Assembly: GCF_014203225.1 (NCBI RefSeq)
Contig: NZ_JACHIO010000011.1
Coordinates: 1-64,000 of the forward strand
Length of the DNA stretch: 64,000 bases
Direction: 5' to 3'
DNA from: Granulicella mallensis
Lineage (GTDB): Bacteria > Acidobacteriota > Terriglobia > Terriglobales > Acidobacteriaceae
The notes under the pieces are model-generated. The model was not told the DNA's origin, did not search any database, and saw only the letters and a program-made list of their open reading frames with translations. Shown here piece after piece: positions 33,355 through 41,707 of this stretch (within the stretch, counting starts at the first letter, position 1; every line of letters begins with the position of its first letter). A program made the position numbers and the translations under genes.

Positions 33355-36300
33355 GTGAAGCGTCTTTTTTTATTAGTAGTAATGGCTTGTCTTGTATTGA
33401 GCTCCGCACGGATGTTTGCGCAGTTTGAAACTGCTTCTGTGCTGGGATATGTGCGTGACGGCTCAGGTGCTGTTGTCCCCGGTGCAAGCGTCTCCCTTAT
33501 CAATCAGGAGACCAAGGCCGTGGTCAAGGCACAGACCAGCGCTCAGGGCTCTTACGAATTTGTCGACGTCAAGATCGGCCAATATCTGGTCACCGCGCAA
33601 GCGAATGGTTTTGATGTCAGCACGACACAGCCCTTCACCGTTACCGTTAACGCCCGCCAACGCGTTGACCTGGCCCTTACCATCGGCTCCACCAGCGAGA
33701 CCGTTACCGTCGATTCCGCTGCCGCGCTGCTCGAGACTGACTCGAGCGAACGTGGACAGGTCATCGGCACCCGCGAGGTCCAGAACCTCCCGCTCAACGG
33801 CCGCGCGTACGCCGACCTTGCCGCCCTGGTCCCCGGCGTTCGCCGCAGCCTCCTCGAAAACGGCACCGACTCCAGCCGTGATGCCAGCTTCAACGTGAAC
33901 GGCATGCGCAGCGAGCAGAATAACTTCCTGCTCGACGGTCTCGACAACAACTCCTACGGAACCTCCAACCAGGGCTTCTCCAACCAAGCCCTCCCGCCCT
34001 CCCCAGATGCCATCGACGAGTTCAAGGTCCAGACCGATAACTACTCAGCCGAGTTCGGCCGCGCTCCCGGCGCCGTCATCAACGTGTCGATCAAGAGCGG
34101 TACCAACCACTTCCACGGCGCCGCATATGACTACATCCGCAACACCGCGCTAAACGCCATCGGGCCGTTCAGTGCTCCTATCAATCCCCTCACAGGCAAG
34201 AGCCAGAAGCCGACTCTACAGCGCAACCAGTTCGGTGGAACCTTCGGCGGACCCATCTTCAAGGATAAGCTCTTCTTCTTCGGCGACTACGAAGGTACCC
34301 GCCAGGTCGTTCACGCGATCAACACCGCCACCGTGCCCGACGCTGACCAGAACGGCACCAGCGCCCAAGCCATCGCCAACGGCGGTTATACCTTCCTGAC
34401 GACCGCAAGTTCCACCCTCGGCATCGCCGCCAACACTCCCGTCCAGATCAAAAACCCGATCACCGGCCAGGTCTACACCAACGGCGTCGTCCCCTTCAGC
34501 GACCCAACCGTCTCCAGCTTCGCCAAGGGCGTCCTCGCCGCGCTGCCTGCGCCTAACCTCTCCGGCATCGTGTCCAATAACTACATCTCGCTGCCCGCCG
34601 ATACCCTCAACGACGATAAGGGCGATATCCGCGTTGACTACACCATCAGCCCGAAGACGACCATGTTCGCCCGCTACAGCGAGCACCAGGGCAACATTTT
34701 CAGCCCGCCCAACATCCAGGGCCCAGCTGGTGGTAACTCGAACGGCTTCGTCTATATCTTCAACCAGCAGGTGGCGGGTGGTGTGACGCACGCCTTCACC
34801 CCGAACTCCATTTTGGATGCGCGTTTTGCCTTCACCCGCACCGATGGCGGTAAGAGCCCTTACGGCCACAGCCTCCCCAGCCTCGAGAGCGGTATCGCTG
34901 GCCTGCCGACCAGCGGCCCAGCGGTCACCAGCCTCAACGCGCAGTCAGTCCAAAACTTCTCACAATTCGGAAGCCTTAGCTCCAACCCCCAGTTCCAGGA
35001 TCCCTACACCTACAATCCGAAGATCAACTACACCTGGATCAAGGGTCGCAGCACCTATAAGGCAGGCTACGAGTACGTCGCCGACTTCACCACGGACTCC
35101 GACTTCAACCCGGCCTACGGCGAAGACACCTACAACGAGTACTTCAGCGCCAATGGATATGTCTCCGCCGCACACCCCGGCGTCATCACCGGAACAACAT
35201 CATCGCCAAGCGGCTTCGACACCGGTAGCAAGGAAGGCGTCGCACTCTCAGACTTCCTCTTCGGCGCTCGCGACACCTACCAGCTAGACAACAACACCCT
35301 CGCCTACATCAACCAGCGCTTCCACTTCTTCTACTTCCAGGACGACATCCGTTTCTCCTCGAAGCTGACCATCAACGCCGGTCTGCGCTATGAGCTCGTC
35401 ACTCCGCAGTGGGAGTCAAGCAACCACCTCTCCAACTTCGATCCCGGCACCGTTTCGATGGTGAACGCCTCCAAGGGTTCCATCTACAACCGTGCTCTCG
35501 TTCACATGCCCAAACTCGACTTCGCTCCGCGTCTTGGACTTGCTTACCAGATCGATTCCAAAACCGTTGTCCGCGCTGGCTATGGCATCGGCTTCCTTCA
35601 GTTCAATCGCCAAGGCGGAGAGAACGTACTCGTCTATAACGCTCCCTTCGTCGTCGACACGGTCCTCACCCAGGCGCCGGAGTTCGGCAACCTGGCTACC
35701 TCAGGCTCTTCTGCTCCGCTCGCCCCTTGCACCGCCGCTCAGGCAGCTCTTGCCTACAACTCGGCCAACCCCACCCCCTGCTTCCGGACCAGCGCTCAGG
35801 GTTACACCACTGGAATGTCCAGCCCTGCAAACGTCACGGCCGCCAGCTACAGGAACACCGAAGTCCGTTACCTTCCCCCGAACCTACCCACCGGCTACGT
35901 GCAGAGCTACCACCTGACCGTACAGCGTGAACTCGGTCCTTCCACCACCCTCGAGGTCGCCTACGTCGGTGAGCATGGCGTCAAGATCCAGACACTCGCT
36001 GATCTGAACCAGGCTAACCCCGCAACCCCTTCGGCCACCTGCTCCACCACCATCACCTCTGGTTGCGGAAACCTCGCCGCTCGCCGTCCCATCCAGTCCT
36101 TCTACACCATTGAGGAGACGATCCCCGCTGGCTTCCTCACCTACAACGCCCTGCAGACCAAGCTCGAGCATCGCTCCGGGCATGGCCTCTACCTGTTGAA
36201 CTCCTTCACCTACTCGCAGGCGATCGATAACTCCGGCGGAAACCTCGAGGCCAACAACGGTGACAGCGCGCGCATCAACCTCGCCAACCCGCGTAACGAT

Positions 36301-36897
36301 CGTGGTCCTTCCGGCTACAACCAGCCTCTCAACGACACGCTCTCCATTGTCTACGACCTGCCCTACGGCAAGGGCCGCACCTTCGGGGGCAACGCTCCGG
36401 CTGTCGTCCAGCAGGTTCTCGGCGGCTGGCAGGTTACCGCCATCAACGACATGAACAGCGGTCAGCCGTTCAACATCTCCTACTCTCCAACGGGTGTGCA
36501 ATCGGTCAGCTCGATCCTCACTCAACGCCCCAACCAGACCGGCCCGGCAGTCCTTCCCAAGAGCAAGCGCGTGAAGACGAGCACCTCGTACTCGCTATTG
36601 AATCCCGCGTCCTTCAGCCTGCCGGCCTTCAACCAGCCCTACGGCAACGCGGGTCGCAACAGCGCACGCCTGGATCCCTTCTACCAACTCGACCTCGGCC
36701 TGCATAAGCAGTTCGATGTCTTCCCCCGCGAGAACGTCAAGTTCGACTTCCGCACCGAGGCCTTCAACGTCCTGAACAAGGTCAACTACGAGGGACCGGC
36801 TAACGAGACCTTCGGCAACAGCGCCTTCGGCCTCGCTACCTCATCTACGGTCTTCCCGGCACGCATCCTGCAATTCGCTGGCAAGATCATCTTCTAA
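33355..36897 (+). CDS. Oar-type TonB-dependent receptor
   Basis: 1180 residues from the GTG at 33355, which has TTGGAGAG upstream; the frame is open to 33229. The signal peptide (VKRLFLLVVMACLVLSS... ending MFA) is followed by a carboxypeptidase-regulatory-like domain (VLGYVRDGSGAVVPGASVSL). Plug and barrel segments include NLPLNGRAYADLAALVPGV, QNNFLLDGLDNNS, and INVSIKSGTNHFHGAAYDYI. The protein ends GKIIF with terminal Phe. From about 33570 on, codons end overwhelmingly in C, unlike the first 70 codons and unlike the 23-26.7 kb receptor, suggesting high expression. It probably forms an operon with the two downstream phosphoesterase genes. Confidence 0.9.
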   Translation: MKRLFLLVVMACLVLSSARMFAQFETASVLGYVRDGSGAVVPGASVSLINQETKAVVKAQTSAQGSYEFVDVKIGQYLVTAQANGFDVSTTQPFTVTVNARQRVDLALTIGSTSETVTVDSAAALLETDSSERGQVIGTREVQNLPLNGRAYADLAALVPGVRRSLLENGTDSSRDASFNVNGMRSEQNNFLLDGLDNNSYGTSNQGFSNQALPPSPDAIDEFKVQTDNYSAEFGRAPGAVINVSIKSGTNHFHGAAYDYIRNTALNAIGPFSAPINPLTGKSQKPTLQRNQFGGTFGGPIFKDKLFFFGDYEGTRQVVHAINTATVPDADQNGTSAQAIANGGYTFLTTASSTLGIAANTPVQIKNPITGQVYTNGVVPFSDPTVSSFAKGVLAALPAPNLSGIVSNNYISLPADTLNDDKGDIRVDYTISPKTTMFARYSEHQGNIFSPPNIQGPAGGNSNGFVYIFNQQVAGGVTHAFTPNSILDARFAFTRTDGGKSPYGHSLPSLESGIAGLPTSGPAVTSLNAQSVQNFSQFGSLSSNPQFQDPYTYNPKINYTWIKGRSTYKAGYEYVADFTTDSDFNPAYGEDTYNEYFSANGYVSAAHPGVITGTTSSPSGFDTGSKEGVALSDFLFGARDTYQLDNNTLAYINQRFHFFYFQDDIRFSSKLTINAGLRYELVTPQWESSNHLSNFDPGTVSMVNASKGSIYNRALVHMPKLDFAPRLGLAYQIDSKTVVRAGYGIGFLQFNRQGGENVLVYNAPFVVDTVLTQAPEFGNLATSGSSAPLAPCTAAQAALAYNSANPTPCFRTSAQGYTTGMSSPANVTAASYRNTEVRYLPPNLPTGYVQSYHLTVQRELGPSTTLEVAYVGEHGVKIQTLADLNQANPATPSATCSTTITSGCGNLAARRPIQSFYTIEETIPAGFLTYNALQTKLEHRSGHGLYLLNSFTYSQAIDNSGGNLEANNGDSARINLANPRNDRGPSGYNQPLNDTLSIVYDLPYGKGRTFGGNAPAVVQQVLGGWQVTAINDMNSGQPFNISYSPTGVQSVSSILTQRPNQTGPAVLPKSKRVKTSTSYSLLNPASFSLPAFNQPYGNAGRNSARLDPFYQLDLGLHKQFDVFPRENVKFDFRTEAFNVLNKVNYEGPANETFGNSAFGLATSSTVFPARILQFAGKIIF

Positions 36898-36916
36898 CCC
36901 AAAGGGACGTCTCACC

Positions 36917-37858
36917 ATGGATCGCAGACAATTTACTGCCCTTGGCGCCGCATCGCTCGGCAGCCTGCTCACCCAGAAACTCTGGGCTGAGCAGGCCCGA
37001 GCCGGAGCTTCGCCTGACAAGTTCTACTTCGCTCTGGTTGCCGATACCCACATCATCGACGACTTCTATGTCAAAGGTAGCGAGAACGGCGTGGAAGACA
37101 ACGAGAGCATTCTTGTTACGACTCCTCGCCTGATCTCTGCACGCGATCTGATCAACTCGCTCAATCCAGCGATTGAGCAGGTCTTCCTGATCGGTGATTA
37201 CTTCCATAACTATCCTTCTACCGACTACGACTTCTACTTCAAGAACACCACCCGCCTCGACAATGCCAAGGTGATTACCGATGGCTTCAAGATGCCGGTG
37301 CACCTGGGCTTTGGCAACCACGACTACGATGTGCGCCATGTCTCGCGGGAGATGAGCCACCGCCTCTTCGAGGCGAAGTTCAAGGCGAAGCCTTACTCCG
37401 TACTGGACTACAAGGGCTACAAATTCATTCACCTGAATAACTTCCTTGGCAGCACCCAGGACCATACGTCTTCGGACTTCAATCCCAACGTCGGATCACT
37501 CGGGGAAGAGCAGCTCCACTGGTTTGAGGCGCAGCTTCAGCAGCACAAGCCTACCTTCGTCTTTATTCACTACCCGCTGATTCAGGATGTTCCGGTCGAG
37601 TTTGCCGACTACGGTCTTCATCCTCTTCTGCGCAAGTACGAGGACACGATTCAACTGGTCGTCTCCGGCCACCAGCATAAGTGGGTCGACTTCTCCCGTC
37701 TGTACGGGCCACGGCATTACATCATGGCAGCTACTCGCTATGATCCCAATGCCTACATGCTGATGGAAGTAGACACCAAGCGTGGCACCTGGCGATTTAT
37801 GAATGAGAGCCTCGTGGAGTGGGACACGCATTACAGCAAGCCCTACAAGATTGCCTGA
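36917..37858 (+). CDS. Tat-exported metallophosphoesterase (calcineurin-like)
   Basis: 313 residues with a twin-arginine signal, DRRQFTALGAASLGSLL. All metal-binding blocks of the calcineurin-like fold are seen in order: VADTHIIDD, LIGDYFHNY, LGFGNHDYD, FIHYPLI, and VSGHQHKW. It should be a two-metal phosphomonoesterase or phosphodiesterase in the periplasm. It starts 19 bp after the receptor stop, so it is co-transcribed. The link to the PI-PLC-like gene downstream suggests sequential hydrolysis of phospholipid or inositol phosphates, which is inference. Confidence 0.87.
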   Translation: MDRRQFTALGAASLGSLLTQKLWAEQARAGASPDKFYFALVADTHIIDDFYVKGSENGVEDNESILVTTPRLISARDLINSLNPAIEQVFLIGDYFHNYPSTDYDFYFKNTTRLDNAKVITDGFKMPVHLGFGNHDYDVRHVSREMSHRLFEAKFKAKPYSVLDYKGYKFIHLNNFLGSTQDHTSSDFNPNVGSLGEEQLHWFEAQLQQHKPTFVFIHYPLIQDVPVEFADYGLHPLLRKYEDTIQLVVSGHQHKWVDFSRLYGPRHYIMAATRYDPNAYMLMEVDTKRGTWRFMNESLVEWDTHYSKPYKIA

Positions 37859-37882
37859 TAACAGTCATAGCTGCTATCTCAT

Positions 37883-37925
37883 GGTTCAGTGTCGATAGGA
37901 GCAACTCTCCTATCGACACTGAACC
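37883..37925. repeat. perfect 19-bp stem-loop between phosphoesterase and PLC genes
   Basis: Arms 37883-37901 and 37907-37925 are exact inverted complements around the loop CAACT. There is no T-run after the stem, so it is not a classical intrinsic terminator. It ends about 47 nt before the PI-PLC start. It may be an RNA processing or stability element, or a protein-binding site that sets the ratio of the two gene products. Confidence 0.75.
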
Positions 37926-37972
37926 TTATGTTTGTCATGCAAGCTCTATCGATACGAATGAAGGATGTACCT

Positions 37973-39097
37973 ATGCTTTCGAACTCCTGCCGTATTCTCT
38001 CCGCCGTCGCGCTGGCTGCATCTCTGGGGACTGCCCATGCTCAGTCAGGTGACAAGGCGATCAAGCTCAACCAGATTCAGGTAATCGGCACGCACAACAG
38101 CTATCACGCGGGCATTGCCGCCAATGAAAGCAAGCTCTGGCAGGACAAGTATGCGGAGGCCTTCAAAGGGCTCGATTACCAGCACCAGCCTCTGACGCAG
38201 CAGTTCGATAGCGGCGTTCGCCAGATCGAACTCGATGTCTATGCGGATACCAAGGGTGGTCTCTATGCGCATCCCTCAGGCCCAAAGATGGTAGCCTCTG
38301 CCCATCTTCCTGCCGATCCCGACTTTGATCCCAACGGAGTGATGAACAAGCCCGGCTTCAAGGTCATGCACGTTCAGGATGTCGACTATCGCAGCACCTG
38401 CCAGCCTTTCACTGCCTGCCTGAAAGAGATTCGCGAGTGGTCTCATGCTCATCCGGGACACATTCCACTCTTCATCCTTGTCGAAACCAAGCAGGGAAAA
38501 CCCGAGGGCAATCTGCACCTCACGATGCCAGAATCCTTCACGACGGAGACCTTCGACGCTCTCGATGCTGAGATCCGCTCCGTGTTTCCGGCCAACGAAC
38601 TCATCACTCCAGATGACGTCCGCGGCCACCACAAGACGCTGAATGAGGCTGTTCTCGCAGGTAAATGGCCTACGCTTGCGAAGGCGCGCGGGAAGATTGT
38701 CTTCCTCATGGACCAGAAAGCTGTGGGGCCTGTCTATCTTGCCGGGCATCCTGCTTTGCGCGGTCGCGTGATCTTTACCAATGCTGACCCCGGCCAGCCT
38801 GACGCGGCCTTTATCGAACGCAACGACGGTCCTGCAGCGGATATCTCCGCTCTTGTGCGCCAGGGGTATCTCATTCGCGCCCGCACCGACTCCGACACGA
38901 AGGAAGCGAGAACAAACGACACCGCCACGCGAGATGCCATGATAGCCAGCGGAGCCCAGATGCTCAGCACCGACTATCCCATCAATGAGCCCGCTCGCTG
39001 GGACGGCCACTACGTCGTTACTCTTCCGGGGGATGTCGACGCACGCTGCAATCCTGTCAACGCTCCGGCTACCTGCAAGATCGAAGAGTCAAAGTAA
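37973..39097 (+). CDS. secreted PI-PLC-like phosphodiesterase (PI-PLC-C1 family)
   Basis: 374 residues from the ATG at 37973, with AAGGA 7 nt upstream; the open frame reaches 37889. A signal peptide (ILSAVALAASLGTAHAQ) leads into a phosphatidylinositol-phospholipase-C-like TIM barrel. Diagnostic segments are VIGTHNSYHAG (first catalytic His), SGVRQIELDVYAD (metal ligands), and VMHVQDVDYRSTC. This resembles the Ca2+-dependent phosphoinositide-specific PLC family found in bacteria and fungi. It probably cleaves phosphoinositides or related glycerophosphodiesters outside the cytoplasm. Substrate cannot be fixed from sequence. Confidence 0.82.
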   Translation: MLSNSCRILSAVALAASLGTAHAQSGDKAIKLNQIQVIGTHNSYHAGIAANESKLWQDKYAEAFKGLDYQHQPLTQQFDSGVRQIELDVYADTKGGLYAHPSGPKMVASAHLPADPDFDPNGVMNKPGFKVMHVQDVDYRSTCQPFTACLKEIREWSHAHPGHIPLFILVETKQGKPEGNLHLTMPESFTTETFDALDAEIRSVFPANELITPDDVRGHHKTLNEAVLAGKWPTLAKARGKIVFLMDQKAVGPVYLAGHPALRGRVIFTNADPGQPDAAFIERNDGPAADISALVRQGYLIRARTDSDTKEARTNDTATRDAMIASGAQMLSTDYPINEPARWDGHYVVTLPGDVDARCNPVNAPATCKIEESK

Positions 39098-39100
39098 GTT

Positions 39101-39258
39101 GTTTTTCTGTTGCTGTTGCTTTTCTAGTTGTCATTCCCGTAGGGAACCTGCTGCCTGCTTGCTGTGGCAATGCTGCTGTGGGGAGCGAGCGAAAAACGGG
39201 AGGAAGCAGGTTCCTCGGCTTCGCTCGGAAGGACAACCAGAAAAGCAGCAGCAACAAC
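39101..39258. repeat. long inverted-repeat element, copy 3
   Basis: The left arm (about 39101-39155) and right arm (about 39192-39258) share the GTCATTCC, GGAAGCAGGTTCC and GACAACCAGAAAAGCA modules with copies 1 and 2, though the centre is shorter and the arm is diverged (GTAGGGAACC in place of GCGAGCGAATC). It fills the whole gap between the convergent PI-PLC and winged-helix/TPR genes and abuts the latter's stop codon. Confidence 0.72.
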
Positions 39259-41661
39259 CTACTGCTTCGCCATCTCACGCTGATAGGCGTGCAACTGTTG
39301 CAAGGGTGGAAAGCCTCGATCGGCCCCTTTCCATGTATCCGCAACGGCACGATAGGCGAGATCGGCATGAACGCGATCCTCTCGCAACTGAAACGTTCTT
39401 CCCAGTTCAAGCTGCGACAGGACAAGGTAGGGAGACTCGGGAAAGCTGGCTTGCTGACCAATGACCCGCTTGAACTCCTCAGCGGCTTTATCGAACTGCC
39501 TGGTCTGGAGATAAGCCTCTCCTCTGTAGTACGCGGGGCTTAGGTCCATAAAGCTGCAGAAATCGAAGGGCCGTGTCTCCTCAAGTTCCCGAATGGCCGC
39601 CGCCGGATCGCCTTTATGTACCTGCATGGCGGCGCGAACGGAAGCCAGGACCGCAAAGTTGAGGACGGTGTCGGAGGGAGCCTGCGCTGCTGCGTGGGTT
39701 GCTGCTGTCAGGGCGTCGCTGGTATCTCCGGATCTTGCCAGGGCGAGCGCGGCATACGCCTGCACGGTAGGACTTTCAGGAAACTGGTGCGAGGCATTGC
39801 GAGCGAGCGCCTGAGATTGATGGGGAAAGCCGAGATCGGCTTCCAGCGCAGCCTGGTCCAGGCTAACCTCGGCGGCAAACTCTCCGAGATGATTGGCCCG
39901 CGCATTCTGTTCGGCCTCCGAAAAGAGATGGTTCGCCTGCGACATCTGGCCGCGATACAGCGCCGCCCACGCCGCGCTGGCGAGCATCTCGCTCTCCGCC
40001 GGGTCGTTCTTCGCCTTCTCCAACTGCGCTTGCATGCCGGCGGGATCGTTTTGCGCGAAGGCTCCCTGAAAACAGGCGACACGGAACTCGACCGAATCGG
40101 TCTTTCCTGGGATGGGATGGTTGCAAAGTTGATTGAGCGCAGCGTACTTGCCGGTGCGCAGATCGGCGGAGGCAAGGTTCGTATAGGCATGATCCATCTC
40201 AGGATTGAGCTGGACTGCTGTTTCTGCCAGCCCAAGCGCCTTTTCGGGCTCCCCTAGAAGGAGATACATGTCCGCCAGATTATTCGCAGCAATCGGGTCA
40301 CGCGGATAGATCTTGCGCCACAACTGCAGGGTCTGGATCTCCGGCTCGATCTCGCCGGTCCCTGAGTAATAGCGCGACACAATATAGAAACGCTCGCGTT
40401 CCGTGGCGTGCTCGCGCAGATCGAACGCTTTCTGCGAGAACTGCTGGCTGACCTTGTACTCTTCCAGGTTGTAGTAGACGCTGCCCAGGCGGGCATAGGC
40501 GAGCGCGAACTCGGGGTCCAGGGCGATGGCCAGCTTGTAGTCTTCTGTGGAGTCGGACTCCAGGCCGAGGAGATGCTTTTTCTCGCCCTGCGTAAAGGCC
40601 TTGAGCGCTCCCAGAGAGCCTGTGGTTGCCTGGACCAGCGGGACATTGAACCTCTGCAGCGAGCTTTCCGGCTCATTCAGGGTGCGGCGCATCTGCTCGC
40701 TGGCCAGATTTAGAGCCTGGAGAACGTCATCCCGGGTCTTTGCCCGGTCTGTCTGGGTAGCGAGGGCGTGTCCGTTAGAGCATTGAAAGACCGTAACCTT
40801 TAATAGATAGTCCGGCGATTGGGCGAGGATCTCTCCGCGCAGGAGTGCCTGGGCGTGCAACGAGACACAGGCTCGCAATTCGTCCTGCTGGCTGGCTACA
40901 TCCGAATCGGGCACCAGGCGGCGGAACTTCTCTGCCGGAACGAGGTTCAGGTAGGGGGATTCCTCCAGCTTGGCCTGTAGTGCGGAAGAAAGCACTCCAT
41001 CAAAGTAGTGATCGCCCGTGGAGTTGATGACTCCGCCTACAACGATCATGTCCGAATCATTGATCGAGAGCAGGGGCTTTGCTCGATGCCAGCGGTAGAG
41101 CCACAACCCTGTGGCCGCCAGCGCGATCAATCCCAGCAAGAGGACGAGCAAGGCTGGCCGGTAGCGGGGCTGCGGCGTCTGCTCTTGAATCTGTTCGTCT
41201 GGCAGGTTTTGCGAGGGCTCTTCGGCTGGTGCCGGAGTCCCAATGGGGGTTACCTTTCCGATGAACTGGTAGCCGCGCCGGGTCACCGTTTCGATATAAC
41301 GTGGCGCTGTCGAGTTGTCTCCGAGAGCCTGCCGGAGCTTTGTCGCGGCGACCCGCAGACTGCGATCGGACTCTTCGGGGGTCTTCTCGGGCCATAGCTG
41401 GGCCCAAAGCTTTTCGCGCGAGACCAGCTCTCCGGGCGTTTCCAGCAGCCTCAGCAGGATCTGGAGAGGCTGTTCCTGCAGCTTAACCCGTTCGCCGTTC
41501 TGCAGCAGGACTCCGTTATTTGCCTGCAACTCGAAGGAATCGAACAGGTAGGCAGTAATAGGAGGTCGAGGGCTAGGGTCCGAGCCTGCTGAGATAGAGA
41601 GCCGCCTTTGCGTCGTTTCGGGCCAAAAGCCCGGAATTATTTGTTGGCAAATAGTTAACAA
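39259..41661 (-). CDS. CadC-like winged-helix / transmembrane / TPR regulator
   Basis: 800 residues from a TTG at 41661, the only canonical start available because a stop codon precedes it. An OmpR/PhoB-type winged helix occupies about residues 37-135 (YLFDSFELQANNGVLLQ, LVSREKLWAQLWP, IETVTRRGYQFIGKV). One membrane helix (ALLVLLLGLIALAATGLWLY) lies near residue 170. The C-terminal half is tetratricopeptide-like, with repeats such as AYARLGSVYYNLEEYKVSQQ and AANNLADMYLLLGEPEKALG. The architecture is that of CadC/ToxR one-component regulators. It diverges from the GloVer gene across only 46 bp. Confidence 0.85.
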   Translation of the reverse strand: MLTICQQIIPGFWPETTQRRLSISAGSDPSPRPPITAYLFDSFELQANNGVLLQNGERVKLQEQPLQILLRLLETPGELVSREKLWAQLWPEKTPEESDRSLRVAATKLRQALGDNSTAPRYIETVTRRGYQFIGKVTPIGTPAPAEEPSQNLPDEQIQEQTPQPRYRPALLVLLLGLIALAATGLWLYRWHRAKPLLSINDSDMIVVGGVINSTGDHYFDGVLSSALQAKLEESPYLNLVPAEKFRRLVPDSDVASQQDELRACVSLHAQALLRGEILAQSPDYLLKVTVFQCSNGHALATQTDRAKTRDDVLQALNLASEQMRRTLNEPESSLQRFNVPLVQATTGSLGALKAFTQGEKKHLLGLESDSTEDYKLAIALDPEFALAYARLGSVYYNLEEYKVSQQFSQKAFDLREHATERERFYIVSRYYSGTGEIEPEIQTLQLWRKIYPRDPIAANNLADMYLLLGEPEKALGLAETAVQLNPEMDHAYTNLASADLRTGKYAALNQLCNHPIPGKTDSVEFRVACFQGAFAQNDPAGMQAQLEKAKNDPAESEMLASAAWAALYRGQMSQANHLFSEAEQNARANHLGEFAAEVSLDQAALEADLGFPHQSQALARNASHQFPESPTVQAYAALALARSGDTSDALTAATHAAAQAPSDTVLNFAVLASVRAAMQVHKGDPAAAIRELEETRPFDFCSFMDLSPAYYRGEAYLQTRQFDKAAEEFKRVIGQQASFPESPYLVLSQLELGRTFQLREDRVHADLAYRAVADTWKGADRGFPPLQQLHAYQREMAKQ

Positions 41662-41707
41662 TCAATTTACTTGACCGTTTCGTGCCAGACAAGTTGATGT
41701 GGCACAT
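41662..41707. promoter_or_regulatory. 46-bp divergent control region
   Basis: This is the only DNA between the start codons of the winged-helix/TPR gene and the GloVer gene. On the plus strand, TTGACC (41671-41676) lies 17 nt from TTGATG (41694-41699), a sigma-70-like pair with a poor -10. It would place the transcription start at about the GloVer ATG, implying a leaderless or near-leaderless mRNA. No Shine-Dalgarno sequence precedes the ATG. Confidence 0.35.
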
